Source of the DNA: Clostridia bacterium
GTDB taxonomy: Bacteria > Bacillota > Clostridia > Oscillospirales > Acutalibacteraceae
Direction of reading: 5' to 3'
Assembly: GCA_017451425.1 (NCBI GenBank)
Contig: JAFSPP010000012.1
Coordinates: 1-51,945, forward strand
Length of the DNA: 51,945 nucleotides
The translations under genes and the position numbers were made by a program. Below are positions 16,529 to 24,879 of the stretch, in pieces. The notes under the pieces were generated by a model that was given only the letters and a program-made list of their open reading frames with translations, was not told the origin of the DNA and ran no database searches. Positions within the stretch are counted from its first letter, which is position 1. Each line of letters begins with the position of its first letter.

Positions 16529-16621
16529 GGAGGCCTGTTATAAACCCTGAGGTTTAGCAATAAATTAAAAATCCGGTTTCCGGGTCCTTAATTTACCGCT
16601 AATCCCTTTTGGGCGGCCTCC
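16529..16621 (-). ncRNA. Cloverleaf-like structured leader upstream of pnp
   Basis: An outer stem GGAGGCC (16529-16535) with GGCCTCC (16615-16621) encloses three inner arms. These are AAACC/GGTTT (16542-16555), a long A+T-rich arm TTAGC-TAAATTAA (16554-16568) with TTAATTTA-GCTAA (16588-16602) capped by ATCCGG/CCGGGT, and CCC-TTTT-GGG (16604-16613). The first arm overlaps the long arm by two bases, so they may compete. The position matches the leader where PNPase and RNase III control pnp in E. coli, but the structure itself is not one I recognise. Confidence 0.55.
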
Positions 16622-16647
16622 TGTTTTTACAATGAAAACTGCTCCTT

Positions 16648-16687
16648 AAAAAGCAATTTAAGGCAGATGGCAAAGCTGCCATCTGCC
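16648..16687 (-). terminator. Terminator (possibly leaky) after rpsO
   Basis: Arms GGCAGATGGC (16662-16671) and GCCATCTGCC (16678-16687). On the minus strand five T follow about ten bases after the stem, so termination may be incomplete and allow read-through into pnp. Confidence 0.6.
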
Positions 16688-16697
16688 CCACAGCGCA

Positions 16698-16961
16698 TTA
16701 CTTTCTGAGTCCGAGTCTCGAGATGAGGGAACGGTAACGCTCAATATCCGTCTTCTGGAGATATGTGAGGAGGTTACGTCTCTTACCAACCATCTTGAGA
16801 AGTCCTCTGTTTGAGTGGAAGTCGTGCGGATGCTCCTTAAGATGAGCGTTGAGATCGTTGATTCTCTTTGTGAGAACGGCAATCTGAACCTCGGGAGAAC
16901 CCGTGTCGCCTTCGTGTGTCGCGTACTCAGCCATTATGGCCTGCTTTTCTTCCTGTGTCAT
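16698..16961 (-). CDS. rpsO: Ribosomal protein S15
   Basis: The 87-residue protein ([20 protein letters not shown]...) has the complete S15 sequence, including [12 protein letters not shown] and [14 protein letters not shown]. It binds the central domain of 16S rRNA. I chose ATG 16961, preceded by GAGGTG; an open frame extends 20 codons further upstream through the leader RNA but lacks homology. It has its own promoter and a structured leader and is followed by pnp. Confidence 0.97.
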   Translation of the reverse strand: MTQEEKQAIMAEYATHEGDTGSPEVQIAVLTKRINDLNAHLKEHPHDFHSNRGLLKMVGKRRNLLTYLQKTDIERYRSLISRLGLRK

Positions 16962-16997
16962 TTCTTTCACCTCATTGAAAATTTTTCCGCTTTCCCA

Positions 16998-17040
16998 GAA
17001 CACGGTAACAGTGATCCGCATTGCGGCATACGCCGTGCTC
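16998..17040 (-). promoter_or_regulatory. rpsO leader structure, probable S15 autoregulation site
   Basis: GAGCACGG (17040-17033) pairs with CCGTGTTC (17005-16998) around an inner CCGC-AAT-GCGG hairpin (17026-17016). S15 commonly represses its own mRNA through leader structures, so this is a reasonable candidate, though the details differ between phyla. Confidence 0.45.
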
Positions 17041-17058
17041 CGAGAAAAGGGCTTGCTT

Positions 17059-17087
17059 ATATTAACACAATTACATTTAAAAGTAAA
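17059..17087 (-). promoter_or_regulatory. rpsO promoter
   Basis: TTTACT (17087-17082), 17 bases, TAATAT (17064-17059) on the minus strand, between the ribF stop and the rpsO leader. Confidence 0.5.
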
Positions 17088-17099
17088 GTGCCAATTTAC

Positions 17100-17996
17100 T
17101 TATCTTTTGTGTTCTCTGGCCTCTTCAGCCAGTTTGCGCACTTTGCGCTCATCATTTTTTATCTGGACCTCCAGGTCCGTGAAGGAGTCAAAGCGCTTCT
17201 CCGGACGGAGGAAGCGCAGGAGCGCAACCTCGACAAACTTGCCGTAGAGGTTGCCCTCGAAGTCGAGAATATGCGTCTCTATTGACGGCCTCGCGTCATC
17301 GTAGAATGTGGGCCTTACGCCTATATTTGTGATTGCAAGATAGCTCTTGTCGCCCACTGTCGCCTTGCTCATGTAAACACCGTACTTCGGTATGGCAAGG
17401 TGCGGGTCGGCCTCCTGATTGATTGTCGGCGCACCGAGGTGACGGCCGCGTTTATCGCCGTCGACGACCTGGAGACGGAAGGAGTAGGGGCGGCCGAGCA
17501 TACGGTTCGCCGTCTCTATCTTGCCGCGCTCAAGTGCCTTTTTGATGCGCGTCGTCGAAACGGGCTGGCCTTCAAAGTCAAATTCAGGTGACATTGAAAA
17601 CTCAAGGCCTGCCCTCTCACAGAGTCCTTTCAAAAGCTCGGGCGTGCCTTTGCCGCCCTTGCCGAAGGAGTAGTTGAAGCCGCAGCATACGCCGACGGCG
17701 CCCATGCGCTTTATGATTATCTCATCGAAGAACTCCTCGGGACTCATATCCTTAAGTTCCTCAAAGTCGAGAAGGCAGAGAGTGACACCCGTCTTTTTGA
17801 AAGCGGCGGCACGGGTCTCCGAAGTGAAAAGACAGGGCTGCTCCTCTCCCGTTAAAACGGTGAGGGGATGCTCTTTGAAGACGAGTGCAAAGGGCATGGC
17901 CGAGAGGCGCTTTGCCATTGCCAAAGCGTCATTGATTACGGTCATATGTCCCCTGTGCAAACCGTCAAAGTTGCCCAAAGCCACTACAGATGCCAT
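17100..17996 (-). CDS. ribF: Bifunctional riboflavin kinase / FAD synthetase
   Basis: The 298-residue enzyme has the N-terminal nucleotidylyltransferase domain (ALGNFDGLHRGH, the HxGH-like motif; later STTRIKKALERG) and the C-terminal riboflavin kinase domain (RPYSFRLQVVDGDKRGRHLG... PTIN; GVRPTF; IETHILDF). It converts riboflavin to FMN and FAD. Length is normal. It starts one base after the truB stop with AGGAGAG before the ATG and ends the nusA-infB-truB operon. Confidence 0.95.
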   Translation of the reverse strand: MASVVALGNFDGLHRGHMTVINDALAMAKRLSAMPFALVFKEHPLTVLTGEEQPCLFTSETRAAAFKKTGVTLCLLDFEELKDMSPEEFFDEIIIKRMGAVGVCCGFNYSFGKGGKGTPELLKGLCERAGLEFSMSPEFDFEGQPVSTTRIKKALERGKIETANRMLGRPYSFRLQVVDGDKRGRHLGAPTINQEADPHLAIPKYGVYMSKATVGDKSYLAITNIGVRPTFYDDARPSIETHILDFEGNLYGKFVEVALLRFLRPEKRFDSFTDLEVQIKNDERKVRKLAEEAREHKR

Positions 17997-17997
17997 G

Positions 17998-18879
17998 TCA
18001 TCTCTCCTGATAAACTCTGCAAAATTCGAGGTTTTTCTCTGTCAGATCGGCCCTGCCGATTCCGAGAAATCTCTCCTGATTGTACACTCTGTAAAGTCCA
18101 TTTACTTTACACTCTTCGATTCTTTCGAGATTCAGGTCGCCTCCGTTGATAAAACGGTGGGCCTGTCCGTCGCTTACAAATGCCTTGGGATAGGCATTTA
18201 AAGCCTCTTCGACGGATGTGATGAGAGAGGAGGGATCCTCCGCCTCATCGAGTTCCTCAAGCGTCACGCATGAGGAGATATTAAAACCCGAGGCTGCCGT
18301 ACGGATGAGCGATGTCATAACCGCTCCGCAGCCGAGGTCCCTGCCGATATCATCTATCAGCGTGCGGACATAGGTGCCGGATGAGCACTCTATGTCGAGC
18401 GTGTATTCATTTTCGCCCGGCGCCTCGCTTATCTCAAGCGAGCTTATGGTTGCGGGCCGGGCCTCACGCTCGACCTCCACTCCCTTGCGGGCAAGTTTAT
18501 AAAGTTTCACGCCGTCCTTATTTAAAGCCGAGAACATCGGCGGCACCTGAAGAATGTCGCCTCTGTACTTTTCAGCGACGGCGAGAACATCCTCCAAGCC
18601 GCATGATACCGGGCTTTCCGTCTTCACCTCGCCCGTTATGTCAAGGGTGTCGGTCGTAAGACCTAAACGCATGACGGCGGTATAGCGCTTCGTGCTGTCG
18701 GGCAGAAATTCCAGGAACCTGGTCGCTCCGCCCAGCATTATCGGAAGCACGCCTTCGGCGAGCGGGTCAAGCGTACCGCAGTGTCCCGCCTTCTTCTCCC
18801 CCGTAATACCGCGCACCTTTGATACGCAGCGGAACGAGGTCATGCCGGATGGCTTGTAAAGATTTATAAAACCGGTCAT
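17998..18879 (-). CDS. truB: tRNA pseudouridine(55) synthase
   Basis: The 293-residue protein shows GFINLYKPSGMTSF, then KAGHCGTLDPLAEGVLP with the catalytic Asp, the YTAVMRLGLTTDTLD segment and the SSGTYVRTLIDD motif. It makes pseudouridine 55 in the tRNA T-loop. The start overlaps the stop of the DHH gene by four bases (ATGA), and ribF follows one base after the stop. Confidence 0.96.
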   Translation of the reverse strand: MTGFINLYKPSGMTSFRCVSKVRGITGEKKAGHCGTLDPLAEGVLPIMLGGATRFLEFLPDSTKRYTAVMRLGLTTDTLDITGEVKTESPVSCGLEDVLAVAEKYRGDILQVPPMFSALNKDGVKLYKLARKGVEVEREARPATISSLEISEAPGENEYTLDIECSSGTYVRTLIDDIGRDLGCGAVMTSLIRTAASGFNISSCVTLEELDEAEDPSSLITSVEEALNAYPKAFVSDGQAHRFINGGDLNLERIEECKVNGLYRVYNQERFLGIGRADLTEKNLEFCRVYQER

Positions 18880-19829
18880 TTCAGTTCTTCTTCTATGAGA
18901 CCGACAAGTTTCGAGAGAACTTCCTCTTCCTTTCCAGCGTCTGCATCGCAGCCGGCGGCACGCATGTGTCCGCCTCCGCCGAATTCGGCGCAGAGCTCTG
19001 CCGCATTGAGCGGCTCATGCGTACGGAGAGAGAACTTGAAGCCTCCGTTTGCCTTCTCTTTCATCGTAATGCCGCAGAGCGCGCCTTCAAACTGGCGCGA
19101 CATGGCGGCTATGGCGTCACAGTCATCAGGTGTGGCACCGGTCTTTTCAAACATCTCATTGGTAACCTTGAAAACGATTACCCTGCCGTCACAGAATGTG
19201 CGCATGCCGCTTAAAACCTCTGAGAGCATGTCGTAGTAGGCAAACGGCTTTGTCTCGAACATTGCGACATTTATGCGCGCATTGTCCGCACCGCAGTCGA
19301 TAAGGTCCGCGGCAACGCGGTAAGCCTCTGAGGTCACGCTTGAATAACGGAAACAGCCTGTGTCGGTGGAAATGCCCGTGTAGAGGGCATTTGCGACTGC
19401 GGGCGTGATCTCCGCACCCATCTCGGCGAAAATGCGGTAGAGAGTGAGGGCCGCTGCGCAGTCATCACCGTTTAAGAAAGTCTCCTTGGCATAGTTCACG
19501 TTTGTGGCGTGGTGGTCAATACAGAGATCGACCTTATCGCCGTATAAAGCGTCAAGCTTGCTGCCGAGAAGTTTATTGTCCGCGACATCGACCGCGACAA
19601 TGAACTTCGGCTCAAACTCAGGCATTTCAAGGCCTTCAAAGAGAAGGTCATACCTCTTCGGTATGGGCTGGCCGTTTATTACAGCGGCGCGCTTGCCCAT
19701 AGCCGTAAGAACATGCCAGAGGGCGACGGCACAACCCAGTGTGTCGCCGTCCGGATTCTTATGTGTAAGTATGAGGACATCATCGGCGGCAGTAAGGAGT
19801 TCTATGACTCTTTTGCTGTCAATTTCCAT
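18876..19829 (-). CDS. nrnA: DHH-family phosphoesterase, NrnA-like (oligoribonuclease / pAp phosphatase)
   Basis: The 317-residue protein has LTHKNPDGDTLGCAVAL, VAVDVADN and CIDHHATN, the motifs of DHH phosphoesterases, with a DHHA1 domain ending in AAELCAEFGGGGHMRAAGC. NrnA proteins degrade nanoRNAs and dephosphorylate pAp. I chose ATG 19829, five bases after GGGAGG, rather than an ATG seven codons earlier that lacks a good site. The start lies inside the end of rbfA (11-base overlap). This is the usual rbfA-nrnA-truB-ribF order. Confidence 0.92.
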   Translation of the reverse strand: MEIDSKRVIELLTAADDVLILTHKNPDGDTLGCAVALWHVLTAMGKRAAVINGQPIPKRYDLLFEGLEMPEFEPKFIVAVDVADNKLLGSKLDALYGDKVDLCIDHHATNVNYAKETFLNGDDCAAALTLYRIFAEMGAEITPAVANALYTGISTDTGCFRYSSVTSEAYRVAADLIDCGADNARINVAMFETKPFAYYDMLSEVLSGMRTFCDGRVIVFKVTNEMFEKTGATPDDCDAIAAMSRQFEGALCGITMKEKANGGFKFSLRTHEPLNAAELCAEFGGGGHMRAAGCDADAGKEEEVLSKLVGLIEEELK

Positions 19830-20178
19830 ATGAACCTCCCGAAATTTCATTGAGCTTTCTGAATATTTCCATACCCTGTTCTACGGAATCGTCAGCCACG
19901 AATTTGAGCTCAGGCGCCTTTCTCAGGTGCAGGTTCTGTCCCACCTCGCGGCGGATGAAACCTGCGGCACCGTTGAGCGCCTTCGCGGCCTCCTTTGCGT
20001 TCTCTATGCCCTTAAGGTCACTGATGTAGACCTTGGCATATGAGAGATCGCCCGATACCGTGACCCGGACTACGGTGAGGAGTTCCTCCGCAACTCTCGG
20101 GTCCTTTATGTCTTTGAGGGTGGCAATTATTTCACGCTTTATGTCCTCAGCAACTCTGTCTTTGCTGTGCCCGGGCAT
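19819..20178 (-). CDS. rbfA: 30S ribosome-binding factor A
   Basis: The 119-residue RbfA has the KH-like core with DRVAEDIKREI, LLTVVRVTVSGDLSYAKVYI and IRREVGQNLHLRKAPEL. It helps late 16S rRNA maturation. AAGGAGG precedes the ATG, 12 bases after the infB stop. Confidence 0.95.
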   Translation of the reverse strand: MPGHSKDRVAEDIKREIIATLKDIKDPRVAEELLTVVRVTVSGDLSYAKVYISDLKGIENAKEAAKALNGAAGFIRREVGQNLHLRKAPELKFVADDSVEQGMEIFRKLNEISGGSYGN

Positions 20179-20190
20179 AACAGTCCCTCC

Positions 20191-22638
20191 TTAATCTTCT
20201 CTGTATTCCTCTGTGATGAAGGCCTCGAAAATATCGCCTTCCTTAATATCGTTGAACTTGGTAAGTCCGATACCGCACTCATAGCCTGATGCAACTTCCT
20301 TGACGTCGTCCTTGAAACGGCGGAGGGAGCTCATCTCGTCCTCGGCGATAATGATACCGTCACGTACTACGCGGATTTTCGCGTTACGGACAATCTTACC
20401 GTCAAGTACATATGAGCCGGCAATTGTGCCTGCAGAGGAAATCTTGAATACGTTACGTACTTCAGCGCGTCCGATGTCGACATCCCTGAACTTGGGAGCG
20501 AGCATACCCTTGATGGCTGATTCAATCTCTTCAATACAGTCGTAGATGATTCTGTAGCAGCGGATGTCTACATTGTCACGCTCTGCCATGGCAGTGGCTG
20601 ACGGGTCGGGACGTACCGCGAAACCTACGATTATGGCGTTTGAAGCGTTCGCAAGCATTACGTCTGACTCGACGATTCCGCCTACGGCGCCGTGGATTAC
20701 CTTTACGCGTACCTCGTCGTTTGAGAGTTTCTCAAGCGACTGACGTACCGCCTCGACGGAGCCCTGTACGTCCGCCTTGACGATGATGTTGAGGTCTTTG
20801 AGCTCGCCCTCCTGAATTGAGGAGAAGAGGTTGTCGAGAGTGACCTTCTGCATGGCGCCCCACTGCTCTTCCTTGGCTGCGTCCTTTCTCTGCTCGACGA
20901 GTTCACGCGCAAGGCGCTCGTCAGATACGGCGTCGAAAGTGTCGCCGGCCTGAGGAGCTTCCTGGAGACCGGTGATTTCAACCGGTATGGAAGGTCCGGC
21001 CTCAGTGAGTTCACGGCCGTTCTCGTTTGTCATGACGCGGACACGGCCGACAGCCGTACCTGCGACGATAATATCACCCGTGTGAAGAGTACCGTTCTGT
21101 ACAAGGAGGGTCGCGATAGGTCCGCGTCCCTTGTCGAGACGGGCCTCGATGACCGAACCTTTGGCGGCACGGTTAGGGTTGGCGCGCAGCTCAAGCATCT
21201 CGGCTACGAGAAGTACCGACTCGAGGAGCTTGTCGAGATTCATGCCAGTCTTTGCGGAAACGGGTACACAGATTGTGTCGCCGCCCCACTCCTCGGGTAC
21301 TATCTCGTGCTCGGTGAGCTGCTGCATTATTCTGTCCACCGTGGCGCCCGGCTTATCCATCTTGTTGATTGCGACAACAATGGGGATCTCGGCCGCTCTG
21401 GCGTGGTTGATGGCCTCGATTGTCTGCGGCATGATACCGTCATCAGCCGCAACTACGAGGATTGCGATATCAGTTGCCTTGGCACCGCGGGCACGCATTG
21501 CAGTGAATGCGGCATGGCCCGGAGTGTCGAGGAAGGTGATCTTCTGTCCGTTGATCTCAGTTCTGTAAGCACCGATAGCCTGCGTAATACCGCCGGCCTC
21601 AGTGTCTGTGACGGCGGTGTGACGAATGGCGTCGAGGATAGAGGTCTTACCATGGTCGACGTGACCCATGACGCAGACGACGGGATCGCGGTGCTCAAGG
21701 CTCGCCTCGTCATCCTCTGTGTCATCGATGATCCTGTCTTCGATGGTGATTACTACTTCCTTCTCAACCTTCGCGTCGAACTCGCCCGCGATGATTTCAA
21801 CAGTGTCGAAGTCGAGCATATCGTTGATGGCAGCCATCTGGCCGAGGGCAAAGAGTTTCTTTATAACCTCGGCAGCCGTGGCGTGAAGAAGCTCGGCTAC
21901 GCCGCCGACCGTGAGTCCCTCTTCGGGAACGGTGATGACGAGGTGCTTCTTTTTGCGCTCGGCCTCGATACGCTTCATACGGTCAGCCTCGGACTCACGC
22001 TTCTTGGAGCGCATGCCCTGCTGCTTCCTGTACTGCTTTGACTTCTGGTTAAGCTTCTGCTTGCCCATATTGACACGGTCAGTTCTCTGGTTGTTCTGTG
22101 AACCGGAGAGCTGCTCATACTTCTCGTTGTACTTCTCAAGGTCAACGTTTTGTGAGCGCGTGTCAATTGTGCGGGCCTCACCCTTGGTCCTTGCCTGAAC
22201 ATAGGTGTCATCGGCCTTCTCCTTCTTCTTGAAGGGATGCATATTACTCGTCGAAGCCTTCTTCTTTAAAGCGGCCTCAACTTCGGGATCGACCTTCTTG
22301 GTCGGGATCTTCTCTTTCTTTGCCGGAGCCTTTTCCTTTTCGGGCTCAGCCTTCTTGGTCGGGATCTTCTCCGTCTTCTTCTCCGGCTTCTCCTCGGCCT
22401 TCTCCTCCTTCTTCGGAGCGGGCTTGGGTGCCGGCTGCATCGCAAAGTATGCGTCGAAGTTCTCTACCTGGTTGTTCTGGGTATAGTACTCAAAAACATA
22501 GTCGAGTTCCTCGGGAGAGAGAGCAGTCATTGACTTCTTCTGCGGCTCCGGGAATCTCTTGTTGAGAACTTCCGCAAGATCCTTGCTGGGTTTATTGAAG
22601 TCCTTCGCGACTTCGTGAAGTTTATATTTAATTTCCAT
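20191..22638 (-). CDS. infB: Translation initiation factor IF-2
   Basis: The 815-residue GTPase has an N-terminal IF2_N-type region (1-50), a Lys/Glu/Pro-rich linker (70-145) with a repeated EKIPTKK unit, a second IF2_N segment near 235, and the G domain. The G-domain motifs are GHVDHGKT (325-332), DTPGH, NKMD and SAK, followed by the beta-barrel and fMet-tRNA-binding domains. It brings initiator tRNA to the 30S subunit. The ATG overlaps the stop of ylxQ (TAATG), indicating coupled translation. Confidence 0.97.
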   Translation of the reverse strand: MEIKYKLHEVAKDFNKPSKDLAEVLNKRFPEPQKKSMTALSPEELDYVFEYYTQNNQVENFDAYFAMQPAPKPAPKKEEKAEEKPEKKTEKIPTKKAEPEKEKAPAKKEKIPTKKVDPEVEAALKKKASTSNMHPFKKKEKADDTYVQARTKGEARTIDTRSQNVDLEKYNEKYEQLSGSQNNQRTDRVNMGKQKLNQKSKQYRKQQGMRSKKRESEADRMKRIEAERKKKHLVITVPEEGLTVGGVAELLHATAAEVIKKLFALGQMAAINDMLDFDTVEIIAGEFDAKVEKEVVITIEDRIIDDTEDDEASLEHRDPVVCVMGHVDHGKTSILDAIRHTAVTDTEAGGITQAIGAYRTEINGQKITFLDTPGHAAFTAMRARGAKATDIAILVVAADDGIMPQTIEAINHARAAEIPIVVAINKMDKPGATVDRIMQQLTEHEIVPEEWGGDTICVPVSAKTGMNLDKLLESVLLVAEMLELRANPNRAAKGSVIEARLDKGRGPIATLLVQNGTLHTGDIIVAGTAVGRVRVMTNENGRELTEAGPSIPVEITGLQEAPQAGDTFDAVSDERLARELVEQRKDAAKEEQWGAMQKVTLDNLFSSIQEGELKDLNIIVKADVQGSVEAVRQSLEKLSNDEVRVKVIHGAVGGIVESDVMLANASNAIIVGFAVRPDPSATAMAERDNVDIRCYRIIYDCIEEIESAIKGMLAPKFRDVDIGRAEVRNVFKISSAGTIAGSYVLDGKIVRNAKIRVVRDGIIIAEDEMSSLRRFKDDVKEVASGYECGIGLTKFNDIKEGDIFEAFITEEYRED

Positions 22639-22952
22639 TAAGCAATATCCTCCAAAAGCATCAGTATTTTCTTCGCAAAGCCTTCATCATCAATGGTGAA
22701 AACAGCCGCTCTTATGCCTGTTGCAGCGTAAAGGTCATCTTTGAGATAAGGCACCTCAAGGAGAGGTACGTCTCTGCCTTCATACTTTGTCGTGCGGTCA
22801 AACTCTATTTTCAGTCTGTCCGATGCATCACTGCACAAGAAGCAGGCCCTGGCCCTGCCTTTCGCTATGCTCTCAAACGCGGCGTCGTGTCCGGGTGACA
22901 GTTTGCCGGCGCGTCTCGCGAGACCGAGCATTCCGAAAACTTTATCATTCAT
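22638..22952 (-). CDS. ylxQ: L7Ae/L30e-family RNA-binding protein YlxQ
   Basis: The 104-residue protein matches the L7Ae-like YlxQ family: it begins [21 protein letters not shown] and has a FLCSDASDR stretch. These proteins bind kink-turn RNA; the role of YlxQ is not settled. It lies between ylxR (eight-base overlap) and infB (one-base overlap), the normal Firmicutes position. Confidence 0.9.
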   Translation of the reverse strand: MNDKVFGMLGLARRAGKLSPGHDAAFESIAKGRARACFLCSDASDRLKIEFDRTTKYEGRDVPLLEVPYLKDDLYAATGIRAAVFTIDDEGFAKKILMLLEDIA

Positions 22953-23211
22953 TGTTTTTCAGCTCCGCCTCCATCTGAGAGTACACCTCATCGGGAATCT
23001 TCATGGAAAACTCGCGTTCAAAGCGACGCGCTTTCCTGGCCTTTTCAAAGCACTCGCATGACCTGCAGACATACGCGCCGCGTCCGGGCGCCTTTCCCGT
23101 CAGGTCCAGTGTGACGTCGCCGGTATTCGATTTTACAACTCGTACGAGTTCCTGTTTCGGCTTCATTTCCATGCAGCCGCAGCAACGTCGAAGCGGTACT
23201 TTTTTAGGCAT
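22945..23211 (-). CDS. ylxR: YlxR family (DUF448) RNA-binding protein
   Basis: The 88-residue protein starts KKVPLRRCCGCMEMKPKQEL, the DUF448 signature, followed by GRGAYVCRSCECFEKA. In Bacillus and relatives YlxR has been proposed as an RNase P or nucleoid-linked regulator. It starts two bases after nusA with a GGAGG site. Confidence 0.93.
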   Translation of the reverse strand: MPKKVPLRRCCGCMEMKPKQELVRVVKSNTGDVTLDLTGKAPGRGAYVCRSCECFEKARKARRFEREFSMKIPDEVYSQMEAELKNNE

Positions 23212-23213
23212 GA

Positions 23214-24275
23214 TTATTCCTCCGTGGGGCTTTCGTAGAAACCGCTTTCAGGGTTTATGTCTATCTTCCATCCGGTGAGTTTAGCCGCAAGTCGTGCGTT
23301 CTGACCCTTGTTGCCGATGGCAAGTGAAAGCTGGGTGTCAGGTACGATTACCTTGCAGGAATGCTCCTCTTCGGAGAGGATATCAACACGGATGACATCG
23401 GCCGGAGCAAGCGCTGCGCCGACAAAGAGTGCCGGATCATCGCTGTACGGAACGATGTCGATTTTCTCGCCGTTTAAGAGGTCAACGACCTTTGCGACGC
23501 GGGCGCCGCGGGGGCCGATGCACGCACCTACTGCGTCGACGTTCTCGTCAGCGCTGTAAACGGCAATCTTTGTTCTTGAACCGGCCTCTCTCGAAACCTC
23601 TTTAATCTCGACCGTACCGTCGGTAATCTCCGGTACCTCGGTCTCGAAGAGCTTTCTGACAAGTCCGGGATGTGTGCGGGAGATCATGGCCTTCGGGCCC
23701 TTCTCCGTGTCGCGTACATCAACTATGAATACTTTAATGAGGTCACCGTCGTAGAGCTCCTCGCCCGGAATCTGCTCCGAACGGGGAAGAAGAGCCTCTG
23801 CCTTGCCGATCTCGAGAGTGGCGTTGCCTGTCTTCGGATCAACTGTCATTACCTTGGCTGTAACGATCTCCTGATTGTGGCTCTGGAACTCCTGCATTGT
23901 CTGTCCGCGCTCGGCATCCCTGATGCCCTGGCGGATAACATGCTTCGCTGTCTGCGCAGCTATACGGCCGAAGTCCTTGGTGTCAAGAGGAATCTCTATG
24001 ATATCGCCGGCCTTCGCCCTCTTCTTATACTGGCGAGCAGCCTCGACAAGAATGTCGGTGTCTTCGTCGGAGATCTCCTCGACGACGTTCTTTCTGAGGA
24101 ACACCTTAAGTTCCTGCTTTTCGGGATTTATGTCGCAAAATACTATGTCCTTGCCGTTGTACATACGTCTTACGGACACAACAAGAGCGTTTCCGATCTT
24201 CTCATAGAGAAACTCGATCGGAATGCCTTTTTCCTTTGCCATTTCTTCAACTGCCAAGAAGAATTCTTCGTTCAT
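23214..24275 (-). CDS. nusA: Transcription termination/antitermination factor NusA
   Basis: The 353-residue protein has the N-terminal RNA polymerase-binding domain, an S1 domain (about 135-200) and two KH domains (GPRGARVAKVVDLL; IGNKGQNARLAAKLTGWKIDI). It ends soon after KH2, as in Gram-positive NusA, without the acidic repeats of E. coli. It is headed by its own promoter and a strong leader hairpin at 24304-24331. GGAAGG lies before the ATG. Confidence 0.97.
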   Translation of the reverse strand: MNEEFFLAVEEMAKEKGIPIEFLYEKIGNALVVSVRRMYNGKDIVFCDINPEKQELKVFLRKNVVEEISDEDTDILVEAARQYKKRAKAGDIIEIPLDTKDFGRIAAQTAKHVIRQGIRDAERGQTMQEFQSHNQEIVTAKVMTVDPKTGNATLEIGKAEALLPRSEQIPGEELYDGDLIKVFIVDVRDTEKGPKAMISRTHPGLVRKLFETEVPEITDGTVEIKEVSREAGSRTKIAVYSADENVDAVGACIGPRGARVAKVVDLLNGEKIDIVPYSDDPALFVGAALAPADVIRVDILSEEEHSCKVIVPDTQLSLAIGNKGQNARLAAKLTGWKIDINPESGFYESPTEE

Positions 24276-24303
24276 TTTTTTAAATCATCCTTCCATAATG
24301 AGT

Positions 24304-24331
24304 GGAGAGCGACTCGCCTGAGTCACTCTCC
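24304..24331 (-). promoter_or_regulatory. Leader hairpin before nusA
   Basis: Arms GGAGAGTGACTC and GAGTCGCTCTCC pair along 12 positions (one G-U) around a four-base loop, 22-49 nt downstream of the predicted start. No T-run follows, so it is not a plain terminator. It could stabilise the mRNA or serve NusA autoregulation. Confidence 0.5.
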
Positions 24332-24359
24332 ATACAACACTTATTTACTTAACGATGGC

Positions 24360-24388
24360 ATTTTAGCACTATTATATAATAATGTCAA
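24360..24388 (-). promoter_or_regulatory. nusA operon promoter
   Basis: A perfect TTGACA (24388-24383), 17 bases and TAAAAT (24365-24360), preceded by TGC (extended -10). It separates nusA and its followers from rimP. Confidence 0.75.
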
Positions 24389-24396
24389 CCAATTTA

Positions 24397-24867
24397 TTAC
24401 TCGGCGATGTAGTCGTCAAAATCGTCGAGTTTTACGTATGACGCTTCCTTTTTGTTGAATACGAAGGAGGTATCGTCTGTCTCGACCGTTACATCGCCCT
24501 TGTCATATCCTTTGAGGATTCCTTTGAACTCACGCTTTCCGTCGAGCGGTCGGATGAGTTTTACCATGACTTTTGAGCCGATGTATTTCTCAAAGTGCTC
24601 GTCGCGTGTAAGAGCGCGTTCCGCACCGGGTGAAGATACCTCAAGGGTGTAGGCGTCCTTTATGGGATCGAGCTCATCAAGCGGTCCGTCGATGGCGTGT
24701 GTCATCTCGACACAGTCGTCAATTGAGACTCCTCCCTCCTTATCGATGAAGATACGGAGGAACCAGTCGGCTCCTTCCTTGACATAGCGGACGTCCCAGA
24801 TGCTGAGGCCCAGGTCTGAAGCCAGGGGCTCGGCGAGTTCCCAAATCTTTTCGGTTACGTTTGCCAT
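24397..24867 (-). CDS. rimP: Ribosome maturation factor RimP
   Basis: The 156-residue protein shows LGLSIWDVRYVKEGADWFLRIFIDKEGGVSIDDC, a conserved RimP core, then YTLEVSSPGAERAL. It assists 30S maturation. AGGAGG precedes the ATG. It begins 12 bases after proS and is separated from nusA by a promoter, so here rimP is transcribed with proS while nusA also has its own start. Confidence 0.95.
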   Translation of the reverse strand: MANVTEKIWELAEPLASDLGLSIWDVRYVKEGADWFLRIFIDKEGGVSIDDCVEMTHAIDGPLDELDPIKDAYTLEVSSPGAERALTRDEHFEKYIGSKVMVKLIRPLDGKREFKGILKGYDKGDVTVETDDTSFVFNKKEASYVKLDDFDDYIAE

Positions 24868-24879
24868 GAGAATACCTCC

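Noticed and set aside
16962..17021. N-terminal 20-codon extension of rpsO
   Set aside because: It reads through the structured leader, has no homology in S15, and the real ATG has GAGGTG before it.
21082..22041. 319-codon open frame antisense to infB
   Set aside because: It is a shadow of the infB codon pattern; no homology, no ribosome site and complete overlap with a certain gene.
22285..22385. Direct DNA repeat of about 20 bases in infB
   Set aside because: It encodes the repeated EKIPTKK unit of the low-complexity IF-2 linker, a common feature.
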